Source: Rhodopila globiformis
GTDB taxonomy: Bacteria > Pseudomonadota > Alphaproteobacteria > Acetobacterales > Acetobacteraceae
NCBI RefSeq assembly: GCF_002937115.1
Contig: NZ_NHRY01000263.1
Location: forward strand, 58,943 to 122,942
DNA: 64,000 nt
Direction: 5' to 3'
In this document: in pieces, positions 35,170 through 43,412 of the stretch
Position numbering within the stretch: the stretch's first letter is position 1
How the letters are laid out: every line of letters starts with the position of its first letter
Made by a program: the position numbers and the translations under genes
Notes under the pieces: generated by a model
Databases searched by the model: none
Told to the model about the DNA's origin: nothing
What the model saw: only the letters and a program-made list of their open reading frames with translations

Positions 35170-35583
35170 ATGCTGGCAATCAAGCACCTCGACCACCTGG
35201 TCCTGCGGGTTGTCGACCTGCGGGCGATGCAGGACTTCTATACCGGTGTCCTGGGATGCACGGTGGAGAAGGTCCAGGCGGAGCTGGGCCTGTATCAGCT
35301 GCGGGCCGGCGCCGCGCTGATCGACCTGGTCCCGGTCGACGGCGCGCTGGGCCGCAAGGGTGGCGCCGCGCCGGGGGTGGAGGGCCGCAACCTGGACCAT
35401 TTCTGCCTACGGGTCGAGCCGTTCGACGCCGAGGCAATCACCACGCATCTGCGGGCGCACGGGGCCGATCCGGCGCCGGTTGCCTCCCGCTACGGCGCGG
35501 AAGGCCAGGGGCCGTCGATTTACGTGGCCGATCCGGAGGGCAACGTCGTGGAGCTGAAAGGCCCGCCGGACCCGGCATCCTGA
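35170..35583 (+). CDS. VOC/glyoxalase family protein
   Basis: Vicinal-oxygen-chelate protein of 137 residues. [40 protein letters not shown] and [13 protein letters not shown] supply His, His and Glu metal ligands in the usual two-module layout. Members include glyoxalases, extradiol dioxygenases and resistance proteins, so the reaction is open. It is divergent from aat. Downstream to 36087 there are only repeats. Confidence 0.9.
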   Translation: MLAIKHLDHLVLRVVDLRAMQDFYTGVLGCTVEKVQAELGLYQLRAGAALIDLVPVDGALGRKGGAAPGVEGRNLDHFCLRVEPFDAEAITTHLRAHGADPAPVASRYGAEGQGPSIYVADPEGNVVELKGPPDPAS

Positions 35584-35749
35584 GCCTGTTTGACTGGTTT
35601 CAGAGGCGGCCGGTTCTGAGCGCCGACGGCATGGGCAGGCTGTGGCTGCAGTTCGGCTGATTGAGCGTCATCGGCGGCGGGCGTGCGGCTGGGGCGTCCG
35701 AAAATGTAATCACCGCGATGGCCAGCCGGCGCGCCGGCCCTGTCTCTTT

Positions 35750-35978
35750 AAATTGGCGCCTATGCGGCTTGTCCGGGCCATGACGACAAGGGGACCTGGG
35801 CCGCGGCAGGTCGTTTCCGAGATCTCTGCATCCCGTAGCGTCCGCACCGGGCCGCGCGATGTCCCCCCTGATCCTCCGAGGCCCTCCGCAATGCTCAGTT
35901 CTGCTCTGTGCGAGCAGATATGCGCCATCAGCCACGCCGTCCCTGCCGGAGAGGCACCGTCCCGGACCGAGGCCGTGC
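35750..35978. repeat. Family A fragment plus family B copy
   Basis: The left part (35750-35840) carries GGCTTGTCCGGGCCATGACG and CGTTTCCGAGATCTCTGCAT, words of family A. The right part (about 35840-35978) is family B, with GCGCGATGTCCCCCCTGATC, GGCCCTCCGCAATGCTCAGT and the end GCACCGTCCCGG. Together they fill the gap between the VOC gene and the lipoprotein gene. Confidence 0.6.
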
Positions 35979-36087
35979 CGGAACAAGAAAGCCACAACTC
36001 ACTTGTTCACGAACGCCATGCGGCGCTGTTTTCCAGCCGGACAACAAGCGCTCGAGAACTCAAGGCCCAATTCAATCAGGCCGGCTG

Positions 36088-36933
36088 TCAGGGCAGAGAC
36101 GTGCCGATCGACTTGACGACCTGAGCCGGCACAGCGGCTGCCGGCGAGGCTGTGGCCGCGGAGGTGGCTGCGGTCGCCGTCGTGGACGCGGATGCAGGCG
36201 CGAGGGTGGCCGCGGTCGCGGCTGCGATCGCAGGGACAGCTGGCGCAGCGTCGGCTGGCTTGGCCTCCGGCACCGCCGTCTTTGACGCCTCTGCCGGGGT
36301 GGCGGAATCGGTTGCCTTGCCGGAAGCGGCCGCCGCCGCGGCGTCCGTGGGCTTGCTGGCGTCCGCGGGCTTGCTGGCATCCGCCGGCTTCGCGCTGTCG
36401 GCCGGCTTGGCGGGTTCGCCGGCCTTGTCCGGTTTGGCTTGCGCGATCAGCGCCGGATCGGTGTAATCAGGCACCACCCGCGCCTGGTTGCCGGCAATGA
36501 CCAGCACATGCTGCCCCAGCGCCAGGGGCGTCTGGTCCTTCTGCGTGACGCTGACCAGGTCGCCGTTCTTCTTGCGGACGATGTACTCGAATGCCGAGGT
36601 GTCGGCGACGATATGTTCCGCTGCCGTTCCCGCCAAGCCGCCAACCAGGGCCCCACCCAGGGACGCAAACGCGCTTTCCGCACCGGTTCCCACCTGAGAC
36701 CCGGCGATGCCGCCCGCCGCCGCCCCGGTCACCGCGCCTGTGGTGCCCGAGGCGGTCACGTCGACCTTGCGAACGCCGATGACAACGCCTTGCTCGACCT
36801 TGTTCGCCTGCTGCACGGCATTGGTCGCATAGACATCCGGTGAGTAGCTTGGTCCGCAGCCGGCCAGGCCGACGAGAACCAGTCCCAGGCTCAACAAGCG
36901 CGTCTTCAACACGGCCCCGCTTCGTTGTTGCAT
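36088..36933 (-). CDS. Glycine-zipper outer-membrane lipoprotein, SlyB/Pcp-like, with a long Ala/Lys/Pro tail
   Basis: Envelope lipoprotein of 281 residues. The signal ends in LVLVGLAGC (lipid Cys near residue 26). The core GTTGAVTGAAAGGIAGSQVG and LGGALVGGLAGTAAEHIVAD is a glycine-zipper membrane motif like that of the 17-kDa surface antigens. EYIVRKKNGDLVSVTQKDQT completes the SlyB-type fold. From about residue 155 the tail is almost only Ala, Lys, Pro, Asp, Ser and Thr, with near repeats such as KPADASKPADASKPTDA, probably periplasmic and flexible. ATG 36933 is chosen because it leads straight into the signal; ATG 36966 is an alternative. Confidence 0.8.
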   Translation of the reverse strand: MQQRSGAVLKTRLLSLGLVLVGLAGCGPSYSPDVYATNAVQQANKVEQGVVIGVRKVDVTASGTTGAVTGAAAGGIAGSQVGTGAESAFASLGGALVGGLAGTAAEHIVADTSAFEYIVRKKNGDLVSVTQKDQTPLALGQHVLVIAGNQARVVPDYTDPALIAQAKPDKAGEPAKPADSAKPADASKPADASKPTDAAAAAASGKATDSATPAEASKTAVPEAKPADAAPAVPAIAAATAATLAPASASTTATAATSAATASPAAAVPAQVVKSIGTSLP

Positions 36934-37030
36934 GGATGTGGTAGCGGATCGAGCCGATAATGTCATAGTTAAATGAGGCATAACTGACGGGTATCTTCAC
37001 CAGGCCCACCAGTCGGGCTAGCATTCCGGC

Positions 37031-38731
37031 ATGACAGAACCTCCGATCAGGCGAGGCCTGGCCCGCAACACCGCCAACTACGGTGACAGGGATTTCGCGC
37101 TCTACCTACGCCGATCCTTCGCGAAATCGATGGGGTATTCCCAGGCGATGCTGGATCGGCCGGTGGTGGGCATCGTCGATACCGGGTCCGACTACAACAA
37201 CTGCCACCGCACGGTGCCGGACCTGGTCGAGGCGGTGAAACGCGGCGTCCTGGCGGCCGGCGGGCTGCCGCTGGCCTTCCCGACCGTCTCGCTGTGCGAG
37301 CCGTCGCTGTTCCCGACCTCCATGCATTACCGCAACCTCGCCGCGCTGGACACCGAGGCGATGCTGAAGGCGCAGCCGATGGATGCGGCGGTGCTGATTG
37401 GCGGTTGCGACAAGACCGTGCCGGCGCAACTGATGGGCGCAGCCTCGGCGGATGTGCCGGCGGTGCAACTGGTGACCGGGCCGATGCTGGCGACGCCGTT
37501 CCAGGGCGAGCGGCTGTCCGCCTGCACCGATTGCCGCCGCTACTGGGCGGCCTACCGCGCCGGCAAGGTCAGCGAGGACCGTATACACGAGATCGAGGGC
37601 AGGCTGGCGACGACCGCCGGGACCTGCGGGGTCATGGGCACGGCCTCCACCATGGCCTGCCTGGCGGAGACATTGGGGATGGTCCCGCTCGGTCACGGGT
37701 CCATTCCGGCCGTGCACGCCGATCGGCTGCGGGCGGCCGAGGAAGCCGGAGCGCTGGCGGTGCGGCTGATCGGGAACTCGGTCAGGCCGTCGCAGGTCAT
37801 CACGCCGCATGCCATCGAGAACGCGCTGCGGGTGCTGCTGGCGCTTGGCGGCTCGACCAATGCGCTGATCCACCTGACGGCGATCGCCGGGCGCGTCGGC
37901 GTGCGGGTGGATTTGCGCCGGCTGAATGAACTGTCGGATTCTACGCCGGTGCTGGTCGATCTGAAGCCGACCGGCGAAGGCTATATGGAGGATTTCCACG
38001 CGGCGGGCGGGATGCCGGCGCTGCTGTGGGAACTGCGCGACTTGCTGCACCACGACCCGATTGACGTCACCGGCGTGACGCTGGGCGAGCGGCTGGCGGA
38101 ACCGGCGTTCGTCGATCGCCGCTATATCCGGGCACGATCCGAGCCGGTGTCGCCGGTGGGCGGGCTCGTCGCGCTGTTCGGCTCGCTGGCCCCGCGGGGT
38201 GCGATCCTGAAACGCAGCGCGGCAACCCAGTCGCTGTTCGAGAAAGAGGCCCGGGCTGTGGTGTTCGACGGGCTGGAGGATCTCGCCAACCGGATCGACG
38301 ATCCGGGACTGGACGTGACTGCGGATGACATCCTGGTGCTGAAGAACGCCGGCCCGCTGACTCCCGCCGGCATGCCGGAGGCCGGCTACCTGCCGATACC
38401 ATCCAGCCTGGCCCGTGCCGGCGTGAAGGACATGGTGCGCATGAGCGACTGCCGCATGTCCGGCACCGCGTTCGGCACGATCGTGCTGCACATCACGCCG
38501 GAAGCCGCCGGCGGCGGGCCGTTGGGACTGGTCGAGAGCGGCGACCGGATCAGGCTGTCGGTCGCCCATCGGTCGCTGGACCTGCTGGTCCCGGCCGAGG
38601 ACCTGGCGCGGCGACGGGCCGCCTGGAGTCCGCCGCAAAAGCCGCAGCGGGGATGGGATCGGCTGGTCGCGGATCAGGTGCTGCAGGCGGACGAAGGTTG
38701 CGACCTGGCGATGCTGCGCGCCGGGGGATGA
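37031..38731 (+). CDS. IlvD/Edd family dehydratase
   Basis: Iron-sulfur dehydratase of 566 residues that removes water from a dihydroxy or sugar acid. Cluster cysteines lie in SDYNNCHRTVPDLVEAVKRG, LIGGCDKTVPAQLMGAAS and TTAGTCGVMGTASTMACLAE. KNAGPLTPAGMPEAGYLPIP and VRMSDCRMSGTAFGTIVLHI are the conserved C-terminal loops. Length and the N-terminal region resemble the pentonate/sugar-acid branch (arabinonate or xylonate dehydratases) more than branched-chain amino-acid IlvD, but the substrate is not certain. It stands alone, 98 bp from the divergent lipoprotein gene. Confidence 0.9.
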   Translation: MTEPPIRRGLARNTANYGDRDFALYLRRSFAKSMGYSQAMLDRPVVGIVDTGSDYNNCHRTVPDLVEAVKRGVLAAGGLPLAFPTVSLCEPSLFPTSMHYRNLAALDTEAMLKAQPMDAAVLIGGCDKTVPAQLMGAASADVPAVQLVTGPMLATPFQGERLSACTDCRRYWAAYRAGKVSEDRIHEIEGRLATTAGTCGVMGTASTMACLAETLGMVPLGHGSIPAVHADRLRAAEEAGALAVRLIGNSVRPSQVITPHAIENALRVLLALGGSTNALIHLTAIAGRVGVRVDLRRLNELSDSTPVLVDLKPTGEGYMEDFHAAGGMPALLWELRDLLHHDPIDVTGVTLGERLAEPAFVDRRYIRARSEPVSPVGGLVALFGSLAPRGAILKRSAATQSLFEKEARAVVFDGLEDLANRIDDPGLDVTADDILVLKNAGPLTPAGMPEAGYLPIPSSLARAGVKDMVRMSDCRMSGTAFGTIVLHITPEAAGGGPLGLVESGDRIRLSVAHRSLDLLVPAEDLARRRAAWSPPQKPQRGWDRLVADQVLQADEGCDLAMLRAGG

Positions 38732-38792
38732 TGTGGTAAGGGTCCGAGCCGGAATATCCGATCACCGGAGCCGGCGCACCGGCCCCTCCACG

Positions 38793-38880
38793 TCATGGTG
38801 GGCGAAGGCCCGCCATCCAGGCCTTGCGAAGCTGATCGCGGCAAAAGGCATGGATGGCGGCCCTGCCGCCGCCATGACGG
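38793..38880. repeat. Family F inverted repeat copy
   Basis: CGTCATGGTGGGCGAAGGCC at the left end and an inverse CCGCCATGACGG at the right end, with GGCATGGATGGCGGCC between. It lies between the dehydratase and the Uma2 gene and resembles the copies at 3149-3233 and 31267-31341. Confidence 0.65.
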
Positions 38881-38940
38881 TTGCGGCGATCGTGCGGCAA
38901 GTGGAGCGGTTATTCTGCATGAGGCCCTGAGGTTATAGTT

Positions 38941-39525
38941 ATGAGCGTCGCGCTAAAACAACCGATGAGCCTGGAAGCGTTCCTCGCCTGGGAGGAACAA
39001 CAGGAATTGCGCTGGGAATTCGACGGGTTCGAGCCGGTTGCGATGACCGGCGGAACGTCCGAGCATTCGGCGATCCAACGCAACCTGGTCTTTGCGCTGA
39101 CCGGACGTCTGCGGGGAAAGCCGTGCCAGCCCTATACCAGCGATCTCAAGATCGCCGTGGCGGGTTCGATCCGCTACCCGGACGCCTTCGTCGTCTGCTC
39201 GCCGGTGCCGCGTGGCACCCGGGTGGTGACGGACCCGGTGGCCGTTTTCGAGGTCCTCAGCCCCAGCACGGCGAGCACCGACATCGGGATCAAGAACCAG
39301 GAATATCGCGATACACCATCGATCCAGCGCTATGTCATGCTGTCTCAGGACGACCAGCGGGCGACGATCTTCGCCCGCGCCGGCGACGACTGGGTCGGCC
39401 ATATCGCGTCCGGTGATGCCATCCTTGAGATGCCGGAGATCGGGATCGAGGTGCCGCTGGCGGAACTGTACGAGGGTGTTTCGTTCGACCGCCCGGGTGG
39501 TGCGGAGGCTGTGCTGGACGGCTGA
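38941..39525 (+). CDS. Uma2 family (DUF820) putative endonuclease
   Basis: Protein of 194 residues of the Uma2/DUF820 family, a PD-(D/E)XK-like fold of unproven function. MSLEAFLAWEEQQELRWEFD is the standard start; FVVCSPVPRGTRVVTDPVAV and FEVLSPSTASTDIGIKNQEY carry the Asp/Glu/Lys-type residues. ATG 38941 opens directly at the domain. It is convergent with a ParE-like toxin gene (9 bp between stops). Uma2 genes often occur in mobile or repeat-rich regions, in line with this spot. Confidence 0.9.
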   Translation: MSVALKQPMSLEAFLAWEEQQELRWEFDGFEPVAMTGGTSEHSAIQRNLVFALTGRLRGKPCQPYTSDLKIAVAGSIRYPDAFVVCSPVPRGTRVVTDPVAVFEVLSPSTASTDIGIKNQEYRDTPSIQRYVMLSQDDQRATIFARAGDDWVGHIASGDAILEMPEIGIEVPLAELYEGVSFDRPGGAEAVLDG

Positions 39526-39534
39526 CCCTGGCGG

Positions 39535-39846
39535 TCAATCCAAACCCGGATAGCGTTCGTCGATGGCTGCCCGGTCCCAAAATACGGCAATAATGACCGG
39601 CGGGACGCTATGCCGATAGGCGATCCAATATGCCCTGGACTTCAGCCACGCGATGCCGGGCCGGACGAGGTCGTTGTACGTTGCCGGGTATGCGCGAGGG
39701 CACCTCGGGCCAGCTTCGATTGCGGCTTCGGCCTCGGCCAAAGCTCTGTCGAGGTTGCGGAGCGCTTCCGACTGCTGCTTCAGCCGGTAATGACCGGCAA
39801 GCTCGGTTACCTGGCGGCGAGCAGCCGGCGTGTAGTCAATCAACAA
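39535..39846 (-). CDS. ParE/RelE-family toxin
   Basis: Type II toxin of 103 residues. The start is TTG 39846, inside the end of the antitoxin gene (7-bp overlap). IDYTPAARRQVTELAGHYRL, ALAEAEAAIEAGPRCPRAYP and WIAYRHSVPPVIIAVFWDRA follow the ParE/RelE small alpha-beta fold. It may poison gyrase (ParE) or the ribosome (RelE); this cannot be decided here. Expression depends on translational coupling with the antitoxin. Confidence 0.82.
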   Translation of the reverse strand: MLIDYTPAARRQVTELAGHYRLKQQSEALRNLDRALAEAEAAIEAGPRCPRAYPATYNDLVRPGIAWLKSRAYWIAYRHSVPPVIIAVFWDRAAIDERYPGLD

Positions 39847-40031
39847 CGGTTCGGAGGCATGCCCCCCGTTGCGCGAGGCTCAACCGTGTCGCTTTCCAAC
39901 TCGGCCAACGCAGCGCGGATGACGTCATGTACCGCGCTGGCGGGCACGGTTTCGCCGCGGGCCAGTTCAGCCTCGCTGACGGCGAGTTGCTCCGCCCAAC
40001 CGGGCGGGGATTGATTGACTGACTTGTCCAT
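39840..40031 (-). CDS. Antitoxin of the ParE-like toxin
   Basis: Small acidic protein of 63 residues encoded directly upstream of and overlapping the toxin. The sequence MDKSVNQSPPGWAEQLAVSE then AELARGETVPASAVHDVIRA is typical of prevent-host-death or ParD-like antitoxins placed before ParE toxins, in which SEAELARGETV is a common stretch. ATG 40031 has no clear ribosome site; ATG further upstream would add a short stretch. Binding to its own promoter is expected. Confidence 0.72.
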   Translation of the reverse strand: MDKSVNQSPPGWAEQLAVSEAELARGETVPASAVHDVIRAALAELESDTVEPRATGGMPPNRC

Positions 40032-40211
40032 GGAGGAAAGATAGCTGATCCCGATCGGAATTTCCATCGGAGGGCGGGCGGCGCCGGGATATGTCCGCAG
40101 CCGCTTCAAAAGAGGTAAAGAGTCTAGGCTTAAAGATGCTGGTGCCGGCCGCCGGAGATCCTGCCCCCATTGCCTGCTGAGCCCTTGCGACGGGCGGCAG
40201 TGTCGTCCGCG

Positions 40212-40430
40212 GGGGGCCAAGGCAGCGGCAGAGCCTGGATTGGCGACCGATTTTCAACACGGAGGACGACGAAGGATCACCGAGGGCCACGAAGGGTGTG
40301 AACGAGTCAGCCAACGATGTGGCGCAGGCCGTAAGTCAGGTACAAAGGATCTGGGGCGAAATAACCGCCCACCGGATCGGCGCACCGGCTCTTCCCCGTC
40401 ATGGCGGCCCCGGGACAAGTCCCTGCCCAC
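40212..40430. repeat. Family C element, copy 2 (one arm)
   Basis: Contains GATTTTCAACACGGAGGACG at 40250 and then ACGAAGGGTGTGAACGAGTC and GATGTGGCGCAGGCCGTAAG, which are the reverse complement of the right half of the copy at 58318-58645. The opposite terminal repeat was not found, so this is probably a truncated copy. The remainder of the gap to 40520 shows nothing. Confidence 0.7.
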
Positions 40431-40520
40431 GCCCATTGATTTGGGCGACATCGAAACATTCACCGAGAGAAGCGCCTCCGAAAATCAATCAGCGCATCAA
40501 ATTCATTATAAATTCTTCCC

Positions 40521-41018
40521 CTATCGGTTGAACTGCTCCTCCTTCGGCACATCGGCCTCAGGTGGCACATAAAGCGCGGCGCATTCCCGCACCATCAGGC
40601 CGCCTTCCAGCGCCAGATCATTACGGAAGGCATCGCGGATGAAGTCCACCGTGTCGAGATGCCGATCCTCGAAATACATCGGATGGACGTCATCGCGGCC
40701 GACGCCATGAACGATGCGGCCGATCTTGGCCCAGATCGAGGCCATGGTGCACATGCCGCACGGCTGCAGCGTCGTGTAGAGTACCGCACCGCGCAGTTCA
40801 TGACAGGCCAGCTTCCGGCCGGCCCGGCGCATTGCAACGATCTCGGCGTGCGCGGTGGCATCGTGCCGCAGATCGACCTCGTTGCAGCCTTCGCCGATCA
40901 CCTCGCCGTTGCGGACGATCACGCAGCCGATGGGGTTGGTGCCGGGCCGCGCCTCGCCGCTGCGGGCCAGATCGATCGCACGCCGCATCCAGGTCATGTC
41001 GTCTTTGGTCCAGGGCAT
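40521..41018 (-). CDS. CMP/dCMP-type nucleoside deaminase
   Basis: Zinc deaminase of 165 residues. The metal motif is DATAHAEIVAMRRAG followed by LYTTLQPCGMCTMASI, i.e. HAE and PCxxC. This family includes guanine deaminase, cytosine deaminase and the tRNA adenosine deaminase TadA; the long C-terminal extension (GVGRDDVHPMYFEDRHLDTV) suggests a guanine/nucleoside deaminase rather than TadA. ATG 41018 (MPWTKDDMTWMRRAIDLARS) fits, with GGAGGTAC upstream. Monocistronic. Confidence 0.88.
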   Translation of the reverse strand: MPWTKDDMTWMRRAIDLARSGEARPGTNPIGCVIVRNGEVIGEGCNEVDLRHDATAHAEIVAMRRAGRKLACHELRGAVLYTTLQPCGMCTMASIWAKIGRIVHGVGRDDVHPMYFEDRHLDTVDFIRDAFRNDLALEGGLMVRECAALYVPPEADVPKEEQFNR

Positions 41019-41225
41019 GAACGTACCTCCGGTGATGCATCAAGGTTGATGCGTCAGCGGTTCAAGGCTGTCCAACCGCAACGTGAACCGCCGAGGCGCT
41101 TCGAACCGGGATGGAAACGCTTCGGCTGATGTTCCGGGGGCGGATTCATTGTTGGGGCCGCCGTTTTGGCGCTGGTGGTGCAGGCTGGCGGCTTGTCCGT
41201 TGCTATATCGATCTATTTCCTTATT

Positions 41226-41286
41226 GGTCCATTGCCTCACCGTCATGGCCGGGCGTGTCCCGGCCATGACGGTGAGGCAATGGACC
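41226..41286. repeat. Perfect 28-bp stem palindrome
   Basis: Arms 41226-41253 and 41259-41286 are exact complements over 28 bp around the 5-base loop CGTGT. The arm holds GGTCCATTGCCTCACCGTCA and then TGGCCGGG. It would form a very stable cruciform or RNA hairpin. It lies in the gap between deaminase and CoA-transferase genes. The inner GTCATGGCCGGG word is shared with family A outer modules. Confidence 0.85.
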
Positions 41287-41383
41287 GGACACCAAGTCCT
41301 TCTCCAACCGCCGCCCTGTCCTGGTAGCCGTGGGGACACGCCCGGCCACGACGGCAGAGAAACAGTAAAGTTGCGTAACCGAT

Positions 41384-42637
41384 CTAGACCCGCCGCTGCA
41401 CCTGTATCACGCCGGCAGCCTGCAACGCATCGATCTCGGCACCGGCGTAGCCGTGCTGTGTCAGAATCTCCCTGGCATGTTCAGCAAATTTCGGCGGCGG
41501 CTGGCGCGTTCCACCCCCGGTGCGGCTGAACTTGATCGGCGTGCCGATGCCTCTGTACCAGTCGAGCTCGGTGACCATCTCGCGATGCGCGGTATGCGGC
41601 GCGGCGATGGCCTCATCCACCGGCAGCACCGGCCCGGCCGGGACGCCGGCGCGGATCAACTGCAACGACAATTCCTGCCCGTCCTTGTCGGCGAATGCCT
41701 CCGACAGAGCCAAAGTCAGGGCCACGCGGTTGACGTTGCGCTCGCCATTGTTGGCGAAGCGCGGGTTGTCCGCCAGGTCCGGCCGGCCGATGATCTCGCA
41801 CAGCTTGCGGAACTGGCCGTTGTTGCCGCTGGCGATGAAGATGTCGCAGGTGCGGGTGGGGTACTTGTCGTAAGGAACAAGATTCGGATGCGGGTTGCCC
41901 GTGCCGGCTGGGCGCCTGCCGTTCAGGAAAAAATTCGCGGCCTGCGGATGCAGCAGCGACAGGCCGCAATCGTACAGCGTCATGTCCAGGTACTGGCCCT
42001 GCCCCGAGCGTCCCCGCTCATGCAACGCCATCAGGATGGCGATCGCCGCGTAAAGCCCCGTGCCCATGTCGACGATCGCGGCGCCAAGCCGCATCGGGCC
42101 GGTCGTTTCGTCGCCGTTGACGCTCATCAGGCCGGTCATCGCCTGCAGGATCGCGTCGTAGCCCGGCAGCCCGCCCAGAGGCCCGTCGCCGCCGAAGCCG
42201 GACACGCGGCAATGGATCAGGCCGGGGAAGCGCTTCGACAGCACGTCCTCATACCCGAGGCCCCATTTTTCCATCGAGCCCGGCTTGAAGTTCTCGATCA
42301 CGACGTCAGCGCCTTCCAGCAGGCGCAGCAGCACCGCCTTGCCCTCCGCCTTGCCGAGATCGAGCCCCATGGAGCGCTTGTTGCGGTTGACGCCGATGAA
42401 GTAGCTGGCGTCGCCCTCGTGGAACGGCGGTCCCCAGTCCCGGACCTCGTCGCCCTGGGGCGGCTCGATCTTGATCACGTCGGCGCCGTGATCGGACAGG
42501 ACCATTGTGCAGTACGGGCCGCCCAGCACGCGGGTCAGGTCGATCACCTTGATCCCGGCCAGGGCACCGGCGGTTTTCGCCAGCCCCTTGCCGTTGCCCG
42601 CCGGTATCACTGAACCTCCCATTGGACCTTCCGTCAT
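41384..42637 (-). CDS. CaiB/BaiF-type (class III) CoA-transferase
   Basis: Cytosolic CoA-transferase of 417 residues that moves CoA between carboxylic acids. ATG 42637 overlaps the preceding hydrolase stop as ATGA. GIKVIDLTRVLGGPYCTMVL, HGADVIKIEPPQGDEVRDWG, FIGVNRNKRSMGLDL and GLPGYDAILQAMTGLMSVNG are family signatures; the catalytic Asp should lie in LGAAIVDMGTGLYAAI. Substrate unknown. It is translationally coupled to the dienelactone hydrolase, which suggests joint breakdown of an organic acid. Confidence 0.93.
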   Translation of the reverse strand: MTEGPMGGSVIPAGNGKGLAKTAGALAGIKVIDLTRVLGGPYCTMVLSDHGADVIKIEPPQGDEVRDWGPPFHEGDASYFIGVNRNKRSMGLDLGKAEGKAVLLRLLEGADVVIENFKPGSMEKWGLGYEDVLSKRFPGLIHCRVSGFGGDGPLGGLPGYDAILQAMTGLMSVNGDETTGPMRLGAAIVDMGTGLYAAIAILMALHERGRSGQGQYLDMTLYDCGLSLLHPQAANFFLNGRRPAGTGNPHPNLVPYDKYPTRTCDIFIASGNNGQFRKLCEIIGRPDLADNPRFANNGERNVNRVALTLALSEAFADKDGQELSLQLIRAGVPAGPVLPVDEAIAAPHTAHREMVTELDWYRGIGTPIKFSRTGGGTRQPPPKFAEHAREILTQHGYAGAEIDALQAAGVIQVQRRV

Positions 42638-43341
42638 GCCAGCGCTGCCGCCAGGGCCTCGGCGCTGCGGCCATTGGCGATCGCCGCCGAGCGGCCGTCC
42701 CAGTGGATGCCGTTGACCCGGGCGAAGGCGTGGCCGGCCTTCGGATAGACGTGGCAGGCGACGTGCGGATTCTCCTTGCTGGCCGAGACGACCTTGGCGC
42801 GGCCCTCGGCGGGGAAGTATTCGTCCTCGTCGGCGATATGACACAGCAGCGGCTTGCCGACCTTGCCAAGCTCGCCCAGCAGGTCGTCCAGGCCGACGCC
42901 GTAGTAGGAGACGTTGACGTCGGCGTCGGACTGCTCCGCCATCATGAACGCCAGGCGCCCGCCCAGGCAGTAGCCCATGGTGGCGACCTTGCCGTTCGAG
43001 CCTGGCAGAGTCCGGCAGGCGGCGACGGTGGCCTTCAGGTCCTCGACCCCCTTGGCCTGGTCGAATGTCTGGAACAGCTCGAAGGCGCGCTTCCATTCGG
43101 CGTCGGTCTTGTCGGTCAGGTCGATGCCCGGCTCGATCCGCCAGAACAGGTCCGGGCACACGGCGATGAAGCCCATGTCGGCAACCCAGGCGGCGGTGTC
43201 GCGCATCGCCTGGTTCACGCCGAAGATTTCCTGGATCAGGACGACGACCCCGGCCGGCTTCGCCTTCGGCTCCAGCACATAGGCCGAGAATTCGCCGCTG
43301 CCGTCGGTCGCCTTGATCGTGATGCTTGCCACGCCCTTCAC
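42634..43341 (-). CDS. Dienelactone hydrolase family protein
   Basis: Alpha/beta hydrolase of 235 residues. The catalytic Cys is in MGYCLGGRLAF, Asp in CHIADEDEYFPAEG and His in PKAGHAFARVNG, the dienelactone hydrolase triad. VVVLIQEIFGVNQAMRDTAA is the usual oxyanion region. Start: GTG 43341, or GTG 43332, which has better-spaced GGGGAG. It precedes and overlaps the CoA-transferase by 4 bp. The pair probably belongs to an aromatic or lactone degradation route. Confidence 0.9.
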   Translation of the reverse strand: MKGVASITIKATDGSGEFSAYVLEPKAKPAGVVVLIQEIFGVNQAMRDTAAWVADMGFIAVCPDLFWRIEPGIDLTDKTDAEWKRAFELFQTFDQAKGVEDLKATVAACRTLPGSNGKVATMGYCLGGRLAFMMAEQSDADVNVSYYGVGLDDLLGELGKVGKPLLCHIADEDEYFPAEGRAKVVSASKENPHVACHVYPKAGHAFARVNGIHWDGRSAAIANGRSAEALAAALA

Positions 43342-43412
43342 TCCCCATGTCAGTCGTTACCGGGGATTGTTAGCGGCGTTTGGCCCCGACTGGAAGCGCG
43401 GGCGGGCGGGCG

